Below are positions 44,716 through 57,486 of a stretch of DNA of 64,000 nt, piece after piece. A program made the translations under genes and the position numbers. The notes beneath the pieces are model-generated. The model ran no database searches. It saw only the letters and a list, made by a program, of their open reading frames with translations, and was not told where the DNA came from. Position 1 is the stretch's first letter. Every line of letters starts with the position of its first letter. Source of the stretch: Dysidea avara (lineage: Eukaryota > Porifera > Demospongiae > Dictyoceratida > Dysideidae); assembly GCF_963678975.1 (NCBI RefSeq), contig NC_089273.1, positions 26,058,356 to 26,122,355 of the forward strand, written 5' to 3'.

Positions 44716-47679
44716 TACACCCACTCATTCCGGTCACGTGATAGGGTCTAGCACGGATTTAAAAAAAATTTGGGGCGTTTACAGCATTCACTGTACACAA
44801 CTGGAATCTGAAGTTGGGGAAAACATCTTGACCTCACCTTGAAGTACAGTAAGTGTTGTAAATAGTCGCTACTGAGTAACTAGCTACGTGATTAAGATTT
44901 ATATACGTAAGTTCATAGCAGGGCTAAAGCTGCTCGTGCCGGACTGCTCAGTGATGTGCGTGCCTTAGTCAGCACATGTGGTCTTTCGGAGTGGATACAG
45001 AACGGTAACCATTACCCAGAGCAGATAGCTGCGCCATAAACAAAATGTATATTGGTTTAGCACCAGCTAATTGAATTGCCAGCTATCTAATTGAATTGAG
45101 TTGACGCGTTTGGTGATAGCTACTAAATAAACTGATCCGCGAGTAATCCGGGATTGTTCAGGTAGTTAGCTAATGAGTATATAATAACTCGGGATTATTC
45201 ATGTTATATTCGTATCAACATTGTGGTCTGTTCAACACTGTTTAGTAGTGAAACAAAGTGTAGTCACTACCGATAATCCTGTAGAACCAGGACGGGAACC
45301 AGGATCAAAATCAAACAAGTGATCAAGGGTTACAATTACATTAAATCAAGCGGTCAAGACGTCCTTGAAAGTGATAATCAAGCTAGCTTGAAAGCAAAAT
45401 GAGAATTTACAAAAAGATATGCTAAATTGTCAAGCTTTTTTGAGGCAAAATCAAGCAATCAAGATACGTTTTCGTCGATCAAAAACCTTGATTCCAGTTG
45501 CAGATAGTTCTACTGGGATATTGCTGGTGACTACCCCTTTTTAAGAAAGTAAATGTAGCAGTTGCATTGAAGCTCTGTTAGAGTAGGGGCCATGGGCGAT
45601 AGGTAGCTATTTGGGGCCTTAGCTTGTAGTATGGACAAAGTACTCTGTTTGCATAGACCCCCAACAGACTGTGGCCCAGAGCAAATTGCTCCCTTCTCTA
45701 TATTTGGTCAGCTCTGGCTAGAGTAACCAAATTTCATGATGGTGATGCCTATGGCATTAGCTATAATATTACACAACCAAGCCTGATGGCAAGTATTAAA
45801 GTTTGTTTGTTAGCTAGATAGGCAATGTGTCATACTGAAAAAGTTTGTAAGGGGCCAGTCACATAGACGGTATGAACATAAAATTTGTCTCTAATAATTT
45901 TTGTACATGCATGATATCAATTTGAGATATTAGTATTAGTGAACATTGCTTTAAGACCACAAGATAAACATACCATCACAGTGTCTGCCTTTCCCATGAA
46001 CATGTCACAAGAATGCACTGTACAAACATCATTAGTTTTGAACAGTAGGGAAAATCATAAAACATTTCCCTGTTACTAAATAAGTATTTATATGTACATG
46101 ACAGTTAACTGGTTGTTTTTCTGTGGTTTGGGAAGGTATGTATGTAGGTGTATGTGTACTTATGGCTTTACTGAGGTGTCAAATGTCTGTTTAGATATAT
46201 CCTCCTGTGCACATTTACTGTCCCTTTGATCTGTATAGTGGTGTAGCAGTGTAGCAGTCAGGGACACAGGATTCTCTTGTTACCTTTGGTACATACCAAT
46301 AATGAAATAAAAATACAGTAATGCTGATGATCTGTTAATAGGAAATGTCTTTGAAAATATCATTAAAATTAATTCTGTCTTGTAAATATTCAGTAGTAAT
46401 AAAGCATTGATAGGTTTAAATAACTTGATCCGTGTTTGTAGCAAAGATTAGTACTGGTATACGGATAATGCTTTTATCCAATGCTAAAGAAGATAGTTGA
46501 GCAGGGAATGAGCTAGCCTTGAGAGATGCCCAGGTGCATCCACAAGGCTTGACTGTCCCAAGCAGCTATTTAGTCAGAAATATGAGCCCATCTCTGGGAT
46601 CTTTTTTTTCTTCACAATTTTGCTACTGCTTTTGAAAAACTATTGAAGTGCATACAAATATTTAGCAAGTGAATAATGTACTACAGTAAATGCTGTTTCT
46701 TATTTCGCTTGGCTATTAAAATTACAGCATAAATAATATAGAAGCTAAACTAAACAATGACAGACAACTTATCACAGTTCCAGCTCCAGAATCAACTTTT
46801 CATTCCACTCTTCTCTACTTGTAAACACTGTTTATGCATACACTGTTTATGCACACTTCATATAGAATAAAACAATGATCCTCCTTCCCTCATCCGTTCA
46901 ACATGCCTGACCTGGCCAGTGACAATAAGAATCAGCTTTTGTGTGTTTTTCATCACTCTACCATTGCTAAAACTTCATAATCCAGTACTGTTGTCCAGTC
47001 AGCAGTTACATCATATTACAGCATTCTTGAGCATATGATTGACTTGTAATCACTGAAATTTTAAAACGTGATCATTGTATGGTACTAGTCAGTATAATAG
47101 TTATGAATGCTCCTTGGTAATATTGAGAGGGAAATCTTTAATAGAACAAATGTTCCAGTGAAACTATCACAGGGTATTCCAACAGAAGAGAATGTACGTA
47201 TTATAGCTTGGTTAGTGTAGGGTGCTGTCTACTTCCCAGACACAAGCAATGATTGTTTGGGCTTGTGCCTAGGCAGGCCGGGTGTAGCTGTGTTCCTGCT
47301 GTCAATGGTATTCATTGTTATGGAGACATTACTTCTTTATGCCATATCTGTGGTAGTAACTGAAACCTGGGATATAATGTCAGTAATACTAGACTACCAT
47401 TGTATAGATACTATACTCCTTCCTGGAAATACACACTGTCTATATACACGAATGCAATACTTGCACACTGGTCTACATATATGTAAGTTTGCTGGCTCTG
47501 TGGATAATCCAGCTAGAGATTTGACAAGAGCTTCCACTTACTGTAATCCATTCTGAGACATGGTAATATAACAGACTGACTAGCTAGGTAAGGTATGTGA
47601 TGATAAATCACTCTGAATACATTGTTTTGCTTATTATTTAGGTTCTGTAGAAATATTTAAACTATGCAGTTAAAATCAC
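44716..47679. other. Intergenic; possible short exon only
   Basis: A segment at about 44933-45006 is flanked by AG (ATAGCAG) and GT (GTAACC) and reads AKAARAGLLSDVRALVSTCG, with a strong GTAAGT donor 85 bp upstream. This could be a 5' part of a gene, but no further exons were found. The rest is AT-rich with no element ends recognised. Confidence 0.3.
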
Positions 47680-48300
47680 AATAATCATACAGTACTGACG
47701 TACTGTATACAGTAGAAACCACAAAGATTTGGGTGTCGCCCATGAAAAAAAGCCAAAAACCAGGCTCACTTTTTCCTGATGACGATAAAGCAGTGTTGGT
47801 TAGGTAAAACCAAGCCTTCACGTTGGCCTGAAATGCTTTCAAAAAGTTTAGAATTTTTTGACATTTTTACTGACTGACTGGCTAACTGATGCCTTCAGAC
47901 AAGTGTAACTCAACAACAGCTAAGGCTACAGGCTTGATTTTTTCACTGTTTGACGTTTCTTCAGCCACACATGTGCCATTTGGCATACCGCAGTACGTAC
48001 AGTGCGTTTTTCATGAACTTACCACTGTCCTCCTTTGTGTCCCATTCATCTTTGCTGACAGCAAAAGGTGTTGATTTGGCTGTAGCATGTGATGGCTTCC
48101 CTTTGTAATGGAAACCGTCTGTATTTTTCAAAGTGGCTACTTTGATTGCAGAGGCACTGTTCTTGATTTGTAATGTTGTGTAATGGGTTAAACAAAGCTG
48201 ACGATGAAGTGTAATGGATACTTCACTTTTCAGATGATAATTAGTAGCTGGGGCGTTTGGCACCATTTCTTTATTTAGATGCGGTATGCGTGGGTTCACC
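47680..48300 (-). repeat. R1 dispersed repeat, copy 4
   Basis: Same orientation as 5340-5965, opposite to 29821-30470. It begins CACAATAATCATACAGTA, as copy 1 does. The minus-strand open frame at 47961-48299 is not kept in other copies. Confidence 0.75.
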
Positions 48301-48373
48301 AGTTATAATACTTTTATTTAACAAAAAAGTTAACAAGTACACAAAAATTTTGGAATTTTCAACTAGAGTAAGG

Positions 48374-48811
48374 TAGTGTCATGTAGCCAGACCCTTTTGT
48401 TTCTTTTATGTGTGGGGCAGGGAAAGAAAATAATATAGCATCGTCGTTGGCCTATCCCGAGATTGTGGGGATTCTACTGCACAGCTTTCGGATTGTTTGT
48501 GTGTGCGGATGATGTGTTTTACTAACCGTTGTGTCATTTGTGCCATAGATATAAAGCGTGATCTACTGATCTTTGCATCATTTGCGTTCTATTACCATAG
48601 CTACTACTTTTATATTTATGGCAACAGGATGCAAATGACACAACGGTTAGCAAAACATGTCATTCGCACCCACAAACAATCTGGAAGCTGCAGAGTAGAA
48701 TCCCCATAATCTTGGGATAGGCCAATGACGATGCTATACTATGCTCACCAGACCTTTTTCTTTCCTTACCCTAACACAAAAGAAAGAAATGGGTCTGGCT
48801 ATGCAAGACTA
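48374..48811. mobile_element. Mutator-like foldback MITE with 9-bp duplication
   Basis: Ends TAGTGTCATGTAGCCAGACC and GGTCTGGCTATGCAAGACTA are inverted repeats, with long complementary arms (AACCGTTGTGTCATTTG against CAAATGACACAACGGTT). AGAGTAAGG is duplicated at 48365-48373 and 48812-48820. It is inserted inside the F1 foldback arm, so it is younger. Confidence 0.85.
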
Positions 48812-48852
48812 AGAGTAAGGACCATAGCACATTGATAAAGAGTACCGAAAGA

Positions 48853-48992
48853 AGCTGGAATAGTGCACCATATTAAATTACAGTAAAACAATAGGAAGTG
48901 TTATATCCCTAATGTGCATTTCTTTAGCACAGTAAGGATATAACACTTCTTATTGTTTTACTGTGTTTTAATATCGTGCACTACTTCAGCTT
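48853..48992. repeat. F1 foldback palindrome, copy 4
   Basis: Arms AGCTGGAATAGTGCACCATA... (48853-48910) and the complement (48935-48992) enclose a short loop with TGCATTTCTTTAGCACA. The outer arm continues left of the 48374-48811 insertion. Confidence 0.75.
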
Positions 48993-49290
48993 GTAGAGCT
49001 GAGTGATGGTACAGCTATCATAAGCACAATTTGATAGTAACGTTTATATCACGATAACGATAGTATCACGATAGTTACTAGCAGTTATTAAAGACACTCA
49101 ACCTCATGTATACAAACACTTGAATACTCCAGTTATGTACACACCACATATCAGCTTTTTTCTAACACTTCACTAAAATTGTTATGTGTCAGTATTACAG
49201 TTGTGATCTTTGTTGTCCATGCTCAAGCTACTAGTCTTCTACAGTTTTCTGAACTGCAACATTATTGTCTTCGCTTTTGTTATCCATATG

Positions 49291-49613
49291 TAATCCAAAA
49301 CAGCCAAGCTGTAAAAAAAGAGTGCGGCCCCCAAAAAGGCTATGGTGAAAAAAGATGTGAAATCCAAAGTGGTGGCCAAGAAATGGCTGTGATGGTAGGT
49401 TAATGGTAAAAATTTTAATAATGACAATTCAGGTGAATTTTTGTGCTGCTTGGTCTTGGCACAAAATTCACCTGAATTGTCGTTATTAAAATTTTTACCA
49501 TTAACCTACCATCACAGCCATTTCTTGGCCGACACCTTGGATTTCACATCTTTTTTTCACCATAGCCTTTTTGGGGGCCGCACTCTTTTTTTACAACTTG
49601 GCTGTTTTGAATT
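49291..49613. repeat. Long near-perfect foldback
   Basis: Arms 49291-49440 and 49463-49613 (about 150 bp) are almost exact complements around a roughly 22-nt loop (TGCTGCTTGGTCTTGGCA). A single-arm relative lies at 53390-53530. Confidence 0.85.
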
Positions 49614-49780
49614 AGATTTCACTTCTTTTTATATTTGTATGGCCGGCTTTGAGGTTTTTTAACCTATCTTTTTTTCTTTACCACAGGAAGAAGAAAAGAT
49701 GATGCAGATGTTGAATACTTTAAATATTTCTGATTTTATCAGTAAATGTAATACATATTTATTACAGAACTCTCCATGGT

Positions 49781-52340
49781 AGTTTCTTTGTCACTGAACA
49801 CTCTACAAAGTAACTTCTTCTAGCTGATCTCTCTACAGGGTGAATTGTTTGTAGCTGAACTATCTACAAGGTAACTTCTTCTAGCTGATCTTTCTATAGG
49901 GCGATTTGTTTGTAGCTGAATTTTCTACAGGGTGATTTCTTTGTAGCTGAACTATCTACAAGGTAACTTCTTCTAGCTGATCTTTCTATAGGGCAATTTG
50001 TTTGTAGCTGAATTTTCTACAGGGTGATTTCTTTGTAGCTGAACTCTCTACAAGGTAACTTCTTCTAACTGATCTTTCTATAGGGCGATTTGTTTGTAGC
50101 TGAATTTTCTACAGGGTGATTTCTTTGTAGCTGAACTCTCTACAAGGTGACTTCTTCTAGCTGATCTTTCTATAGGGTGATTTGTTTGTAGCTGAACTCT
50201 CTACAAGGAAACCTCTTCTAACTGAGCTCTGTACAGGGTGAATTGTTTGTAGCTGAACTATCTACAAGGTAACTTCTTTTAGCTGATCTCTCTACAGGGT
50301 GATTTTTTTTGTAGCTGAATTCTGTATAGGTGATTTGTTTGCAGCTGAGCTCTTTACAGAATAATTTCTTTGTAGCTGAACTCTCTACAAGGTGACTTCT
50401 TCTAGCTGATGTATCTACAGGGTGATTTGTTTGTAGCTGCACTCTCTACAAGAAAACTTCTTCTAATTGATCTCTGAACAGGGTGAATTGTTTGTAACTG
50501 AACTCTCAACAAGGTAACTTCTTCCAGCTGATGTCTCTACAAGGTCACTAGTTTGTAGCTGAACTCTCTACATGGTGGATTCTTTGTAACTGAACTCCCT
50601 ACAAGGTGAATTCTTCTGGCTGATTTCTCCACAGGGAGATTTGTTTGTAGCTGAACTCTCTACGGGTGATTTGTTTGCAGCTAAACTCTCTACATGATGG
50701 TTTCTTTGTAGCTGAACTCTCTACAAGGTAACTTCTTCTAGCTGATCTCTCTACAGGGTGATTTGTTTGTAGCTGAACTCTCTACATGATGATTTCTTTG
50801 TAGCTGAACTCTCTACAAGGTGATTTCTTCTATAGCTGATCTTTCTACAGGATGATTTGTTTATAGCTGAACTCTCTACATCATGGTTTATTTGTAGCTG
50901 AACTCTCTACAAGGTAACTTCTTCTAGCTGATCTCTCTACAGGTTGATTTGTTTGTAGCTGAACTCTGTATAGGTGATTTGTTTGCAGCTTAGCTCTTTA
51001 CAGAATGGTTTCTTTGTAGCTGAACTCTCTACAAGGTGACTTCTTCTAGTTGATGTATCTACAGTGTCACTAGTTTGTAGCTGAATTCTCTACATGGTGG
51101 TTTCTTTGTAACTGAACTCTCTACAAGGTGGCTTCTTCTAGCTGATCTCTCTACAGGGTGATTTGTTTGTAGCTGAACTCTGTATAGGTGATTTGTTTGC
51201 AGCTTAGCTCTTTACAGAATGGTTTCTTTGTAGCTGAACTCTCTAGAAGGTAATTTCTTCTAGCTGATGTATCTACAGTGTCACTAGTTTGTAGCTGAAT
51301 TCTCTACATGGTGGTTTCTTTGTAACTGAACTCTGTACAAGGTAACTTCTTCTAGCTGATTTCTCTACAGGGTGATTTGTTTGTAGCTGAACTCTGTATA
51401 GGTGATTTGTTTGCAGCTTAGCTCTTTACAGAGTGGTTTCTTAGTAGCTGAACTCTCTACAAGGTAACTTATTCTAGCTGATGTACGTATCTACAGTGTC
51501 ACTAGTTTGTAGCTGAATTTTTTACATAGTGGTTTCTTTGTAACTGAACTCTCTACAAGGTGGCTTCTTCTAGCTGATCTTTCTACATGGTGGTGTCTTT
51601 GTAACTGAACTCTTTACAAGGTGGCTTCTTCTAGCTGATCTTTCTACATGGTGGTTTCTTTGTAACTGAACTCTCTACAAGGTAACTCCTTCTAGCTGAT
51701 CTCTCTACAGGGAGATTTGTTTGTAGCCGAACTCTCTACAGGTGAATTGTTTGCAGCTGAACTCTCTACATGATGGTTTATTTGTAGCTGAACTCTCTAC
51801 AAGGTAACTTCTTCTAGATGATCTCTCTACAGGGCGATTTGTTTGTAGCTGAACTCTCACATGATGGTTTCTAGGTAGCTGAACTCTCTACAAGTTGATT
51901 ACTTATAGCTGATCTTTCTACAGGGTGATTTGTGTGTAGCTGAACTCTCTACAAGGAAACTTCTTGTAGCTGATCTCTCTACAGGGAGATTTGTTTATAG
52001 CTGAATTCTCTACAGGTGATTTGTTTGTGGCTAAATTCTCTACATGATGGTTTCTTTGTAGCTGAACTCTCTAAAGGTTACTTCTTCTAGCTGATAGCTT
52101 TACAGGGCGATTTGTGTGTAGCTGAACTCTCTACATGGTGGTTTCTTTGTAGCTGAACTCTACAAGGTGATTTCTTCTAGCTGAACTATCTCTTTCCGTA
52201 ATTTAACTCCCTACAAGGTAACTTCTTCTAGCTGATCTCTCTACAGGGTGAATTGTTTGTAGCTGAACTCTCTACAGGGTGATTTACTTGTAGCTGATCT
52301 CTATACAGGTTACTTGTTTCTAACTGATCTCTTGAATTCT
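49781..52340. repeat. Tandem array of ~30-bp units (~60-bp higher order)
   Basis: Units alternate between TAGCTGAACTCTCTACAAGG and TAGCTGATCTCTCTACAGGG forms with variable 10-bp tails, roughly 80 units by eye. Higher-order blocks with TGTATAGGTGATTTGTTTGC recur. Minus-strand frames through it are repeat artefacts. It ends in two CTATTAG motif copies at 52345-52383. Confidence 0.9.
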
Positions 52341-52344
52341 CTTC

Positions 52345-53190
52345 AGGGTGACTGCTCTATTAGGATGACTGCTCTATTAGAGTATCTTGATCTCGAACTT
52401 GCTACACCAAGTTGGATTTCGTGTTATAACTCCGTTGCTTTTAGCCAGGTTCTTCTACATCATTGAAGAGCCTTTCTAAGATGATTACTTCATTTGTACA
52501 GCGATTTTTAAAGCATTACCCCAAGCGGTTTATCTGGTAGACGTGGCAAGTAGTTGTTTTTTTTATTAGCAATTTTTGATTGCATAATTGTTACACCCTG
52601 TTGGTTTTTTGTTGTATCTTCCTGGTTTTTAGCTCGATTTCTTTCAAACCACAAAAGGTTTGAGGTACAATAGTTAACCTATTAACCCACCAATTTTCAG
52701 CTTCTTCCCATACGCTGTTTACCCTGTAGGCATGACAACATAGTGGTGTTATTTTTCGTGAATAATTGTTCATAACTCTTTGCCTGTTTATCATATTCCA
52801 GCCAAAGTTGGTACTGAGAAGCACCTTTATACCCCCTTCTGTGTGCCAAATTTTAAGGCAATTGGATATGGCGCTCGCATTTTATAGCAGTTTTTGTAAG
52901 TGTGCGAAAAGAGTAAGAAAAATAAGAAGAAAAAAAATGAAGAAACTAAGCCAATTTTTGAAGTTGCATATCTCGGGGACACGTGAAGTGATTTCGCTCA
53001 AATTTGGAATGTAGAGTACTGAAGTTAGAGGACATGTCCACAGCAAAAATTGTCTTGTTTCATCAAGGCAGCACAGAGCTACGGAGGTGCGAAAATTGTG
53101 TTTTTGTTCTTCCTGTCAGTATACTCACGGGTGTTGCGTGCCGGCTTCTTGGGCCGCACGACACACTACTGCATGTCTTGATTAATGACC
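52345..53190 (+). repeat. Array-flanking repeat S, copy 1
   Basis: From the CTATTAGAGTATCTTGATCTC motif to CGGCTTCTTGGGCCGCACGA. The same sequence returns inverted at 62990-63815 next to another start of the tandem array. Short open frames are not conserved between copies. Confidence 0.8.
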
Positions 53191-54673
53191 AAGCACACAT
53201 ATGGATAAATAATCATGATACGTAGCACAATAGTATACTATCAAGATTGCGATTGTTACTACCTAGCATGATAATCAATTATATAAGTCTGTCTTCAACA
53301 ATCATCTGTTTATATAGAGGAAATGTGAGTAAAAGCAAACCCCTAAGTTAGCCACAGCTAGGCTGGTTTTGGGGCCTTATAGAGTACAAAAAGAAGTGAT
53401 ATCCACAAAAAACAGCTAAGCTGTAAAACAATGGTACATTCTTTAAAAGCCTGGGTGAGAATGTTGTGAAATCAAAAGCGGTGGCCAAGAAATAGCTGCA
53501 ATGATGTTAATGCTGATAAATTTTAATAATGGCTCACACATTTTGCGTGGATACATGTAATATGTGGAAGAATGAATATGCAAACTATACTTATGAAGCA
53601 AATTAAACTTAATTATTAGTTTCTTATCCTCACTTGCATCGCCGTTTTTCTTACCTTATCAAGGATTTTTTGCACCACTGGTGGCTAAGGGAGGTCAATT
53701 AGCACCTTGTATAGTTGGTACCTTGCTAAAGCAGTCTAAGAAAATTGCATCCTGATTCATTTTAGCTAGCTAATTCAGCTATCTAGTTAGTAAGGATAAA
53801 AATAAATATCCACCCTCTTGCACTGCAATTCTTAGTACAGGAGGATGAGAAACTAATAATTAAAGTTTATGTGGCTCAAACAATGCATTTTGATAATTGA
53901 ATATACAAAGATGTACATAATTAATCACATTAAACTGGAAGCGCACCAATCAACATTCAAATAGGGTTGAGTCACCTGGGTCATCTGGGTCTCACCCGCT
54001 TTTAGGATTATTGGATCACGCGAAGCAGGTTAATTAGTTGGACGATATAATATATATATATAAACAGATCATAGTCAAGTCTTTATGCCACCCAGCTTCT
54101 TTTGTGAGCCACCCCCACTGCCTGCAGGCATACATATGTGCAGTCACACCCATTTATCAGTAATAGTGCAGTCTGTAGGTGTGCATGAATTCATGTCCAT
54201 AGCTGTATGCAGGCTTATGTGAAACCCCCCCCCTGCTATTCGATTGTTACTGTACGAGACATGTGGTCTAGTCTTGCAATAGACCAGCTCTTCAGTGAGT
54301 CAGGCCCACTGAAATTTATTGTACTGCTTGTAAGTACAGTGCGATGGGTAGGCACAACATTACTATAGTTTTCATATACGTAGCTACCATTGTACTCAAT
54401 GCACTAGTCATGTATCCAAAACATAACTGTCAGCACACACCTCAGAGTTAATTCGGGTCATATCTGGATCTGACTTGGATTGCTATCCAGATCAGTGGGT
54501 CATCCCGGTCAGCAGTGGTGGCCTGGTTTCAATACTGATACAAATTTTATGTTGTTTAGAATGAACTTCCATGACACTATTGGAACTCACTCACAGAGCA
54601 TGTACTACAGACAAACACAGAATATATAACACAATACAGTACGTTATCATACATTTGTATGTTATTTCTCTAG
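53191..54673. other. Intergenic; foldback relative and repeat relics
   Basis: A one-arm relative of the 49291 foldback lies at 53390-53530. CTGGATC/GGGTCA relics like those near 23940 occur at 54460-54530. No exon recognised before the acceptor TTTCTCTAG at 54665-54673. Confidence 0.45.
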
Positions 54674-54694
54674 GTCTGTGATTATTTTCGAGGA

Positions 54695-55683
54695 ATGCAA
54701 GCATTGAAGATGTTTCAAATTTCAAAAAAATACCACTGCTTCTCTGGCAATGTGTTCCTCAGGTTTTCTACCATATCATCCCAACGGTCATCATTGCTTG
54801 GACATCACCTCATGCATAGACCACTGACTGTTCGTAAATTTTCATTTGGACCATTTGATATATCATTTCCATTTAATATTACCATGCAATTTTTCAAGAG
54901 GTTTGGAAAATCAAGAAAGTCTGAACAAAGAGTTGGCAATAAAGATGTTTATTTGGTAGAAGACCATTTCAATCATCCTGAAGTACAAAGAAATGCTCTG
55001 GTCAATAAGCTTTCACAAACTATTCAAGATACTAAAAGCAAATGCACAAAGGTTGTATATGTATATGGCTTACCAGGTATTGGAAAGAAGGAATTAGTTA
55101 GGCAGTTTGCCAAGCAGCACTATGAAATGCTGGAAAAGAAAAATATACCCAAAAAGTTTGTGGCAATGATCAATGCATCAGATCCAAACAGTTTCCATCA
55201 TGATTTATTCAAAGTAGCTGAGCAAGCAGATGCCATAGAGAATTTTGAAGAATATACCAAGAAGACAAGTAAAGTTGAAGGGTACAAAGATATATTAACA
55301 AAAATTTCATCTCGTTTGAAAGATCGATCAAATTGGCTTCTTGTTTTAAAGGACATTAATTTAGGAGAGGAACTCAACTGGCAAATTGGATACACACCTC
55401 TTGAAAGTGTGGAGTTTATAAAACTTCAAGCAATGAATCTCAGTGATTATCTCCCTTCTCCAGGATACCCTAGCCATGGTACCATTATTGTAACAACAAG
55501 CAATAACAATGCTTACTCACATAAAAAGTCATACACAAAATGCTTTACCATGCCAAAAGGGATGGAAGATAAGGAAGCACTTGAGCTATTGCAGCATGCT
55601 AGTGGCTTTGATTTACAAACATGTAAACAACCAGCTTTACGAGTTGTACATGGTTTAGAAAATGTCCCCACATCTGTTTTCTG
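54695..55683 (+). CDS. NB-ARC/STAND-type ATPase exon, 3'-partial
   Basis: About 330 residues in one open exon. Landmarks: P-loop GLPGIGKKE (residues about 125-133), a kinase-2/Walker B-like NWLLVLKDIN (213-222) with Lys where the first Asp of the usual DD pair sits, RNBS-B-like GTIIVTTSN (262-270), and KGMEDKEALELLQHASGF (from about 288) as at the start of the ARC helices. Such STAND ATPases act as nucleotide-switched platforms in cell death and immunity. The last codons run into a perfect GTAAGT donor (55684), so C-terminal repeats expected of this class are on later exons, not found here. A TTTCTCTAG acceptor at 54673 keeps the frame open upstream of this ATG, so the true exon may start at 54674. 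Confidence 0.8.
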
Positions 55684-57478
55684 GTAAGTTTTATGTAGAT
55701 GTTTGTACTTGTGTTTAAATCCAATTGTTGACATTCTGTTCATTATGTATGTACATTGCACACACATGCACGTACGTACATGTAGATGTGGAAAATTGAA
55801 TAAATAATTGCAATAAAACAGTTATCATGTGCAACTCTTTTTGTCCACATTAATTATAGTGTCAATTGACAATTGATTTAGACATCAATCAATCAGTAAA
55901 TCTATCAATCAATATCAAAATCAATTGATCTACTATATTTATTTATACAAAAGTCTTGTCAATTATCTGGCTCATAACACAATCTTTTTTTGCCTTGTTG
56001 TCCATGTGCAACTTTTCAATTGTTGTCTAAAAGATACCATCTAAGAGTTTTGACCACCATCGATCAGCTTCCATGATGGGATAATTGTGAGAACAGTCAC
56101 TCCAATTATATGTCATAGCAGTCCCTTAGAATTAATGCTGATTGTAAAATGCACATGCACTAATGTTAACATACCAGTAAATTCCCCTAGACTGTGTTAT
56201 TTTGCATCTTTTCAACCCCTCCACACACACTTGATAAGCAGTTAACACAGCAACTGTGAAAATCCTTAAAATTTCATAGCGTGGGACAATGACCAGTATT
56301 TTAACCATCTGTAACTGCAATCATGGGCTATGGAATCCTCCAATTGGAGAGACAGTGAATTGAGAAAGGGAATACAGAAATGCGAGACATCTCCACTTGA
56401 AAACTGAACTTATGTAACTGCATGGTGGTTGAGATCATTTTCAGCTCTCTGTTTGCACAATCAACTGTGACTTGCTGCTTGGCAAAGTGCTGGCTTAAAG
56501 TAATGAGTTATATCCGTTCTGTAGTCAGTGTAACATAAACTTGAATATGAGACAGCTCTTCATCAACATAAACTTGAGGTAGCTACATGATCTGTGATAG
56601 TAAAATCAGTATTGGCATGGAACCATGAAAATAGAATCGTGAATCCTGTTTTGGTTTACAACCATGAAAATTTCTTGCCACGGAAATGTTCATGCATGCT
56701 GCAGTATAAAAACCTGGAACAGAGTGGAACCAAAACAGGATCAGTTGGGGTGTGTGTTATAAAAAAAATCAATAATTTTGGCAAGCTTGTATCGTCCCCA
56801 ACCATTGCACTTACGTAAGTCAAACTTACCCTGGATTTGCCTACAGCCACAGTCAAAATTGTTTACGCAGAAATTGTATTTAATATCCAGTAAAATTCTA
56901 TTAAACACACACCATTCCGCATGCTTTCTTTGCTGAATCCTTCAATTGAAGGCCAATCACATGGTAAAATCACTTCTTAGTTGCTCCATCAACTAAAATA
57001 TCAATATTGTATATTGTACAAAATTTTTGTACCTAAGCTTTTTATAACAGTTAGGCTGAAGATAGTCTTTTGCACATAAGCTAAGGTGAGACCAAAATAC
57101 AGGTTGACTATATTTTTGAAATTCTATATCTTGATCCCTGTAAGTGTTTTCTTGTTTTAATACTGTATATGGTATTGATTGGAGCAAGACTATTCTGTGA
57201 AATTGATTTCGTTACATATATATGAATTTCTATGATGGTTTTTAGTCAGACTAAGACATGGCATTGTTAGTGGTACTCATTGCTTTAGGCTACTAAGAAG
57301 TACTACGGTATTATATTGTTTGATAATGTCAGCTATTTTTAAGCTTAAAATGTGTGGTATATACGTATAATGAAAGATACTGAATGCAAAATATTCTAAT
57401 CCAGTGCTGAGAAATGACCTGTTGTTTTCAGCATGTGTTTGCATAACTGTTTGCGTAGGCCATACAGGTCACATAGCA
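55684..57478. other. Intron or intergenic after the NB-ARC exon
   Basis: No phase-2 exon with recognisable sequence was found. It holds an ATCAATCAATC simple stretch near 55880-55925 and an inverted pair around 56600-56750 (AACCATGAAAAT against CCTGGAACAGAG regions are only weak). The hAT element follows. Confidence 0.4.
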
Positions 57479-57486
57479 TAAGCAAT

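Noticed and set aside
47257-47556. Open frame of 99 codons with a hydrophobic stretch
   Set aside because: No recognisable family or splice support. It could be chance in AT-rich DNA.
50218-50442. Minus-strand open frame in the tandem array
   Set aside because: It is a by-product of the repeat unit; the unit length varies and the frame is not kept along the array.
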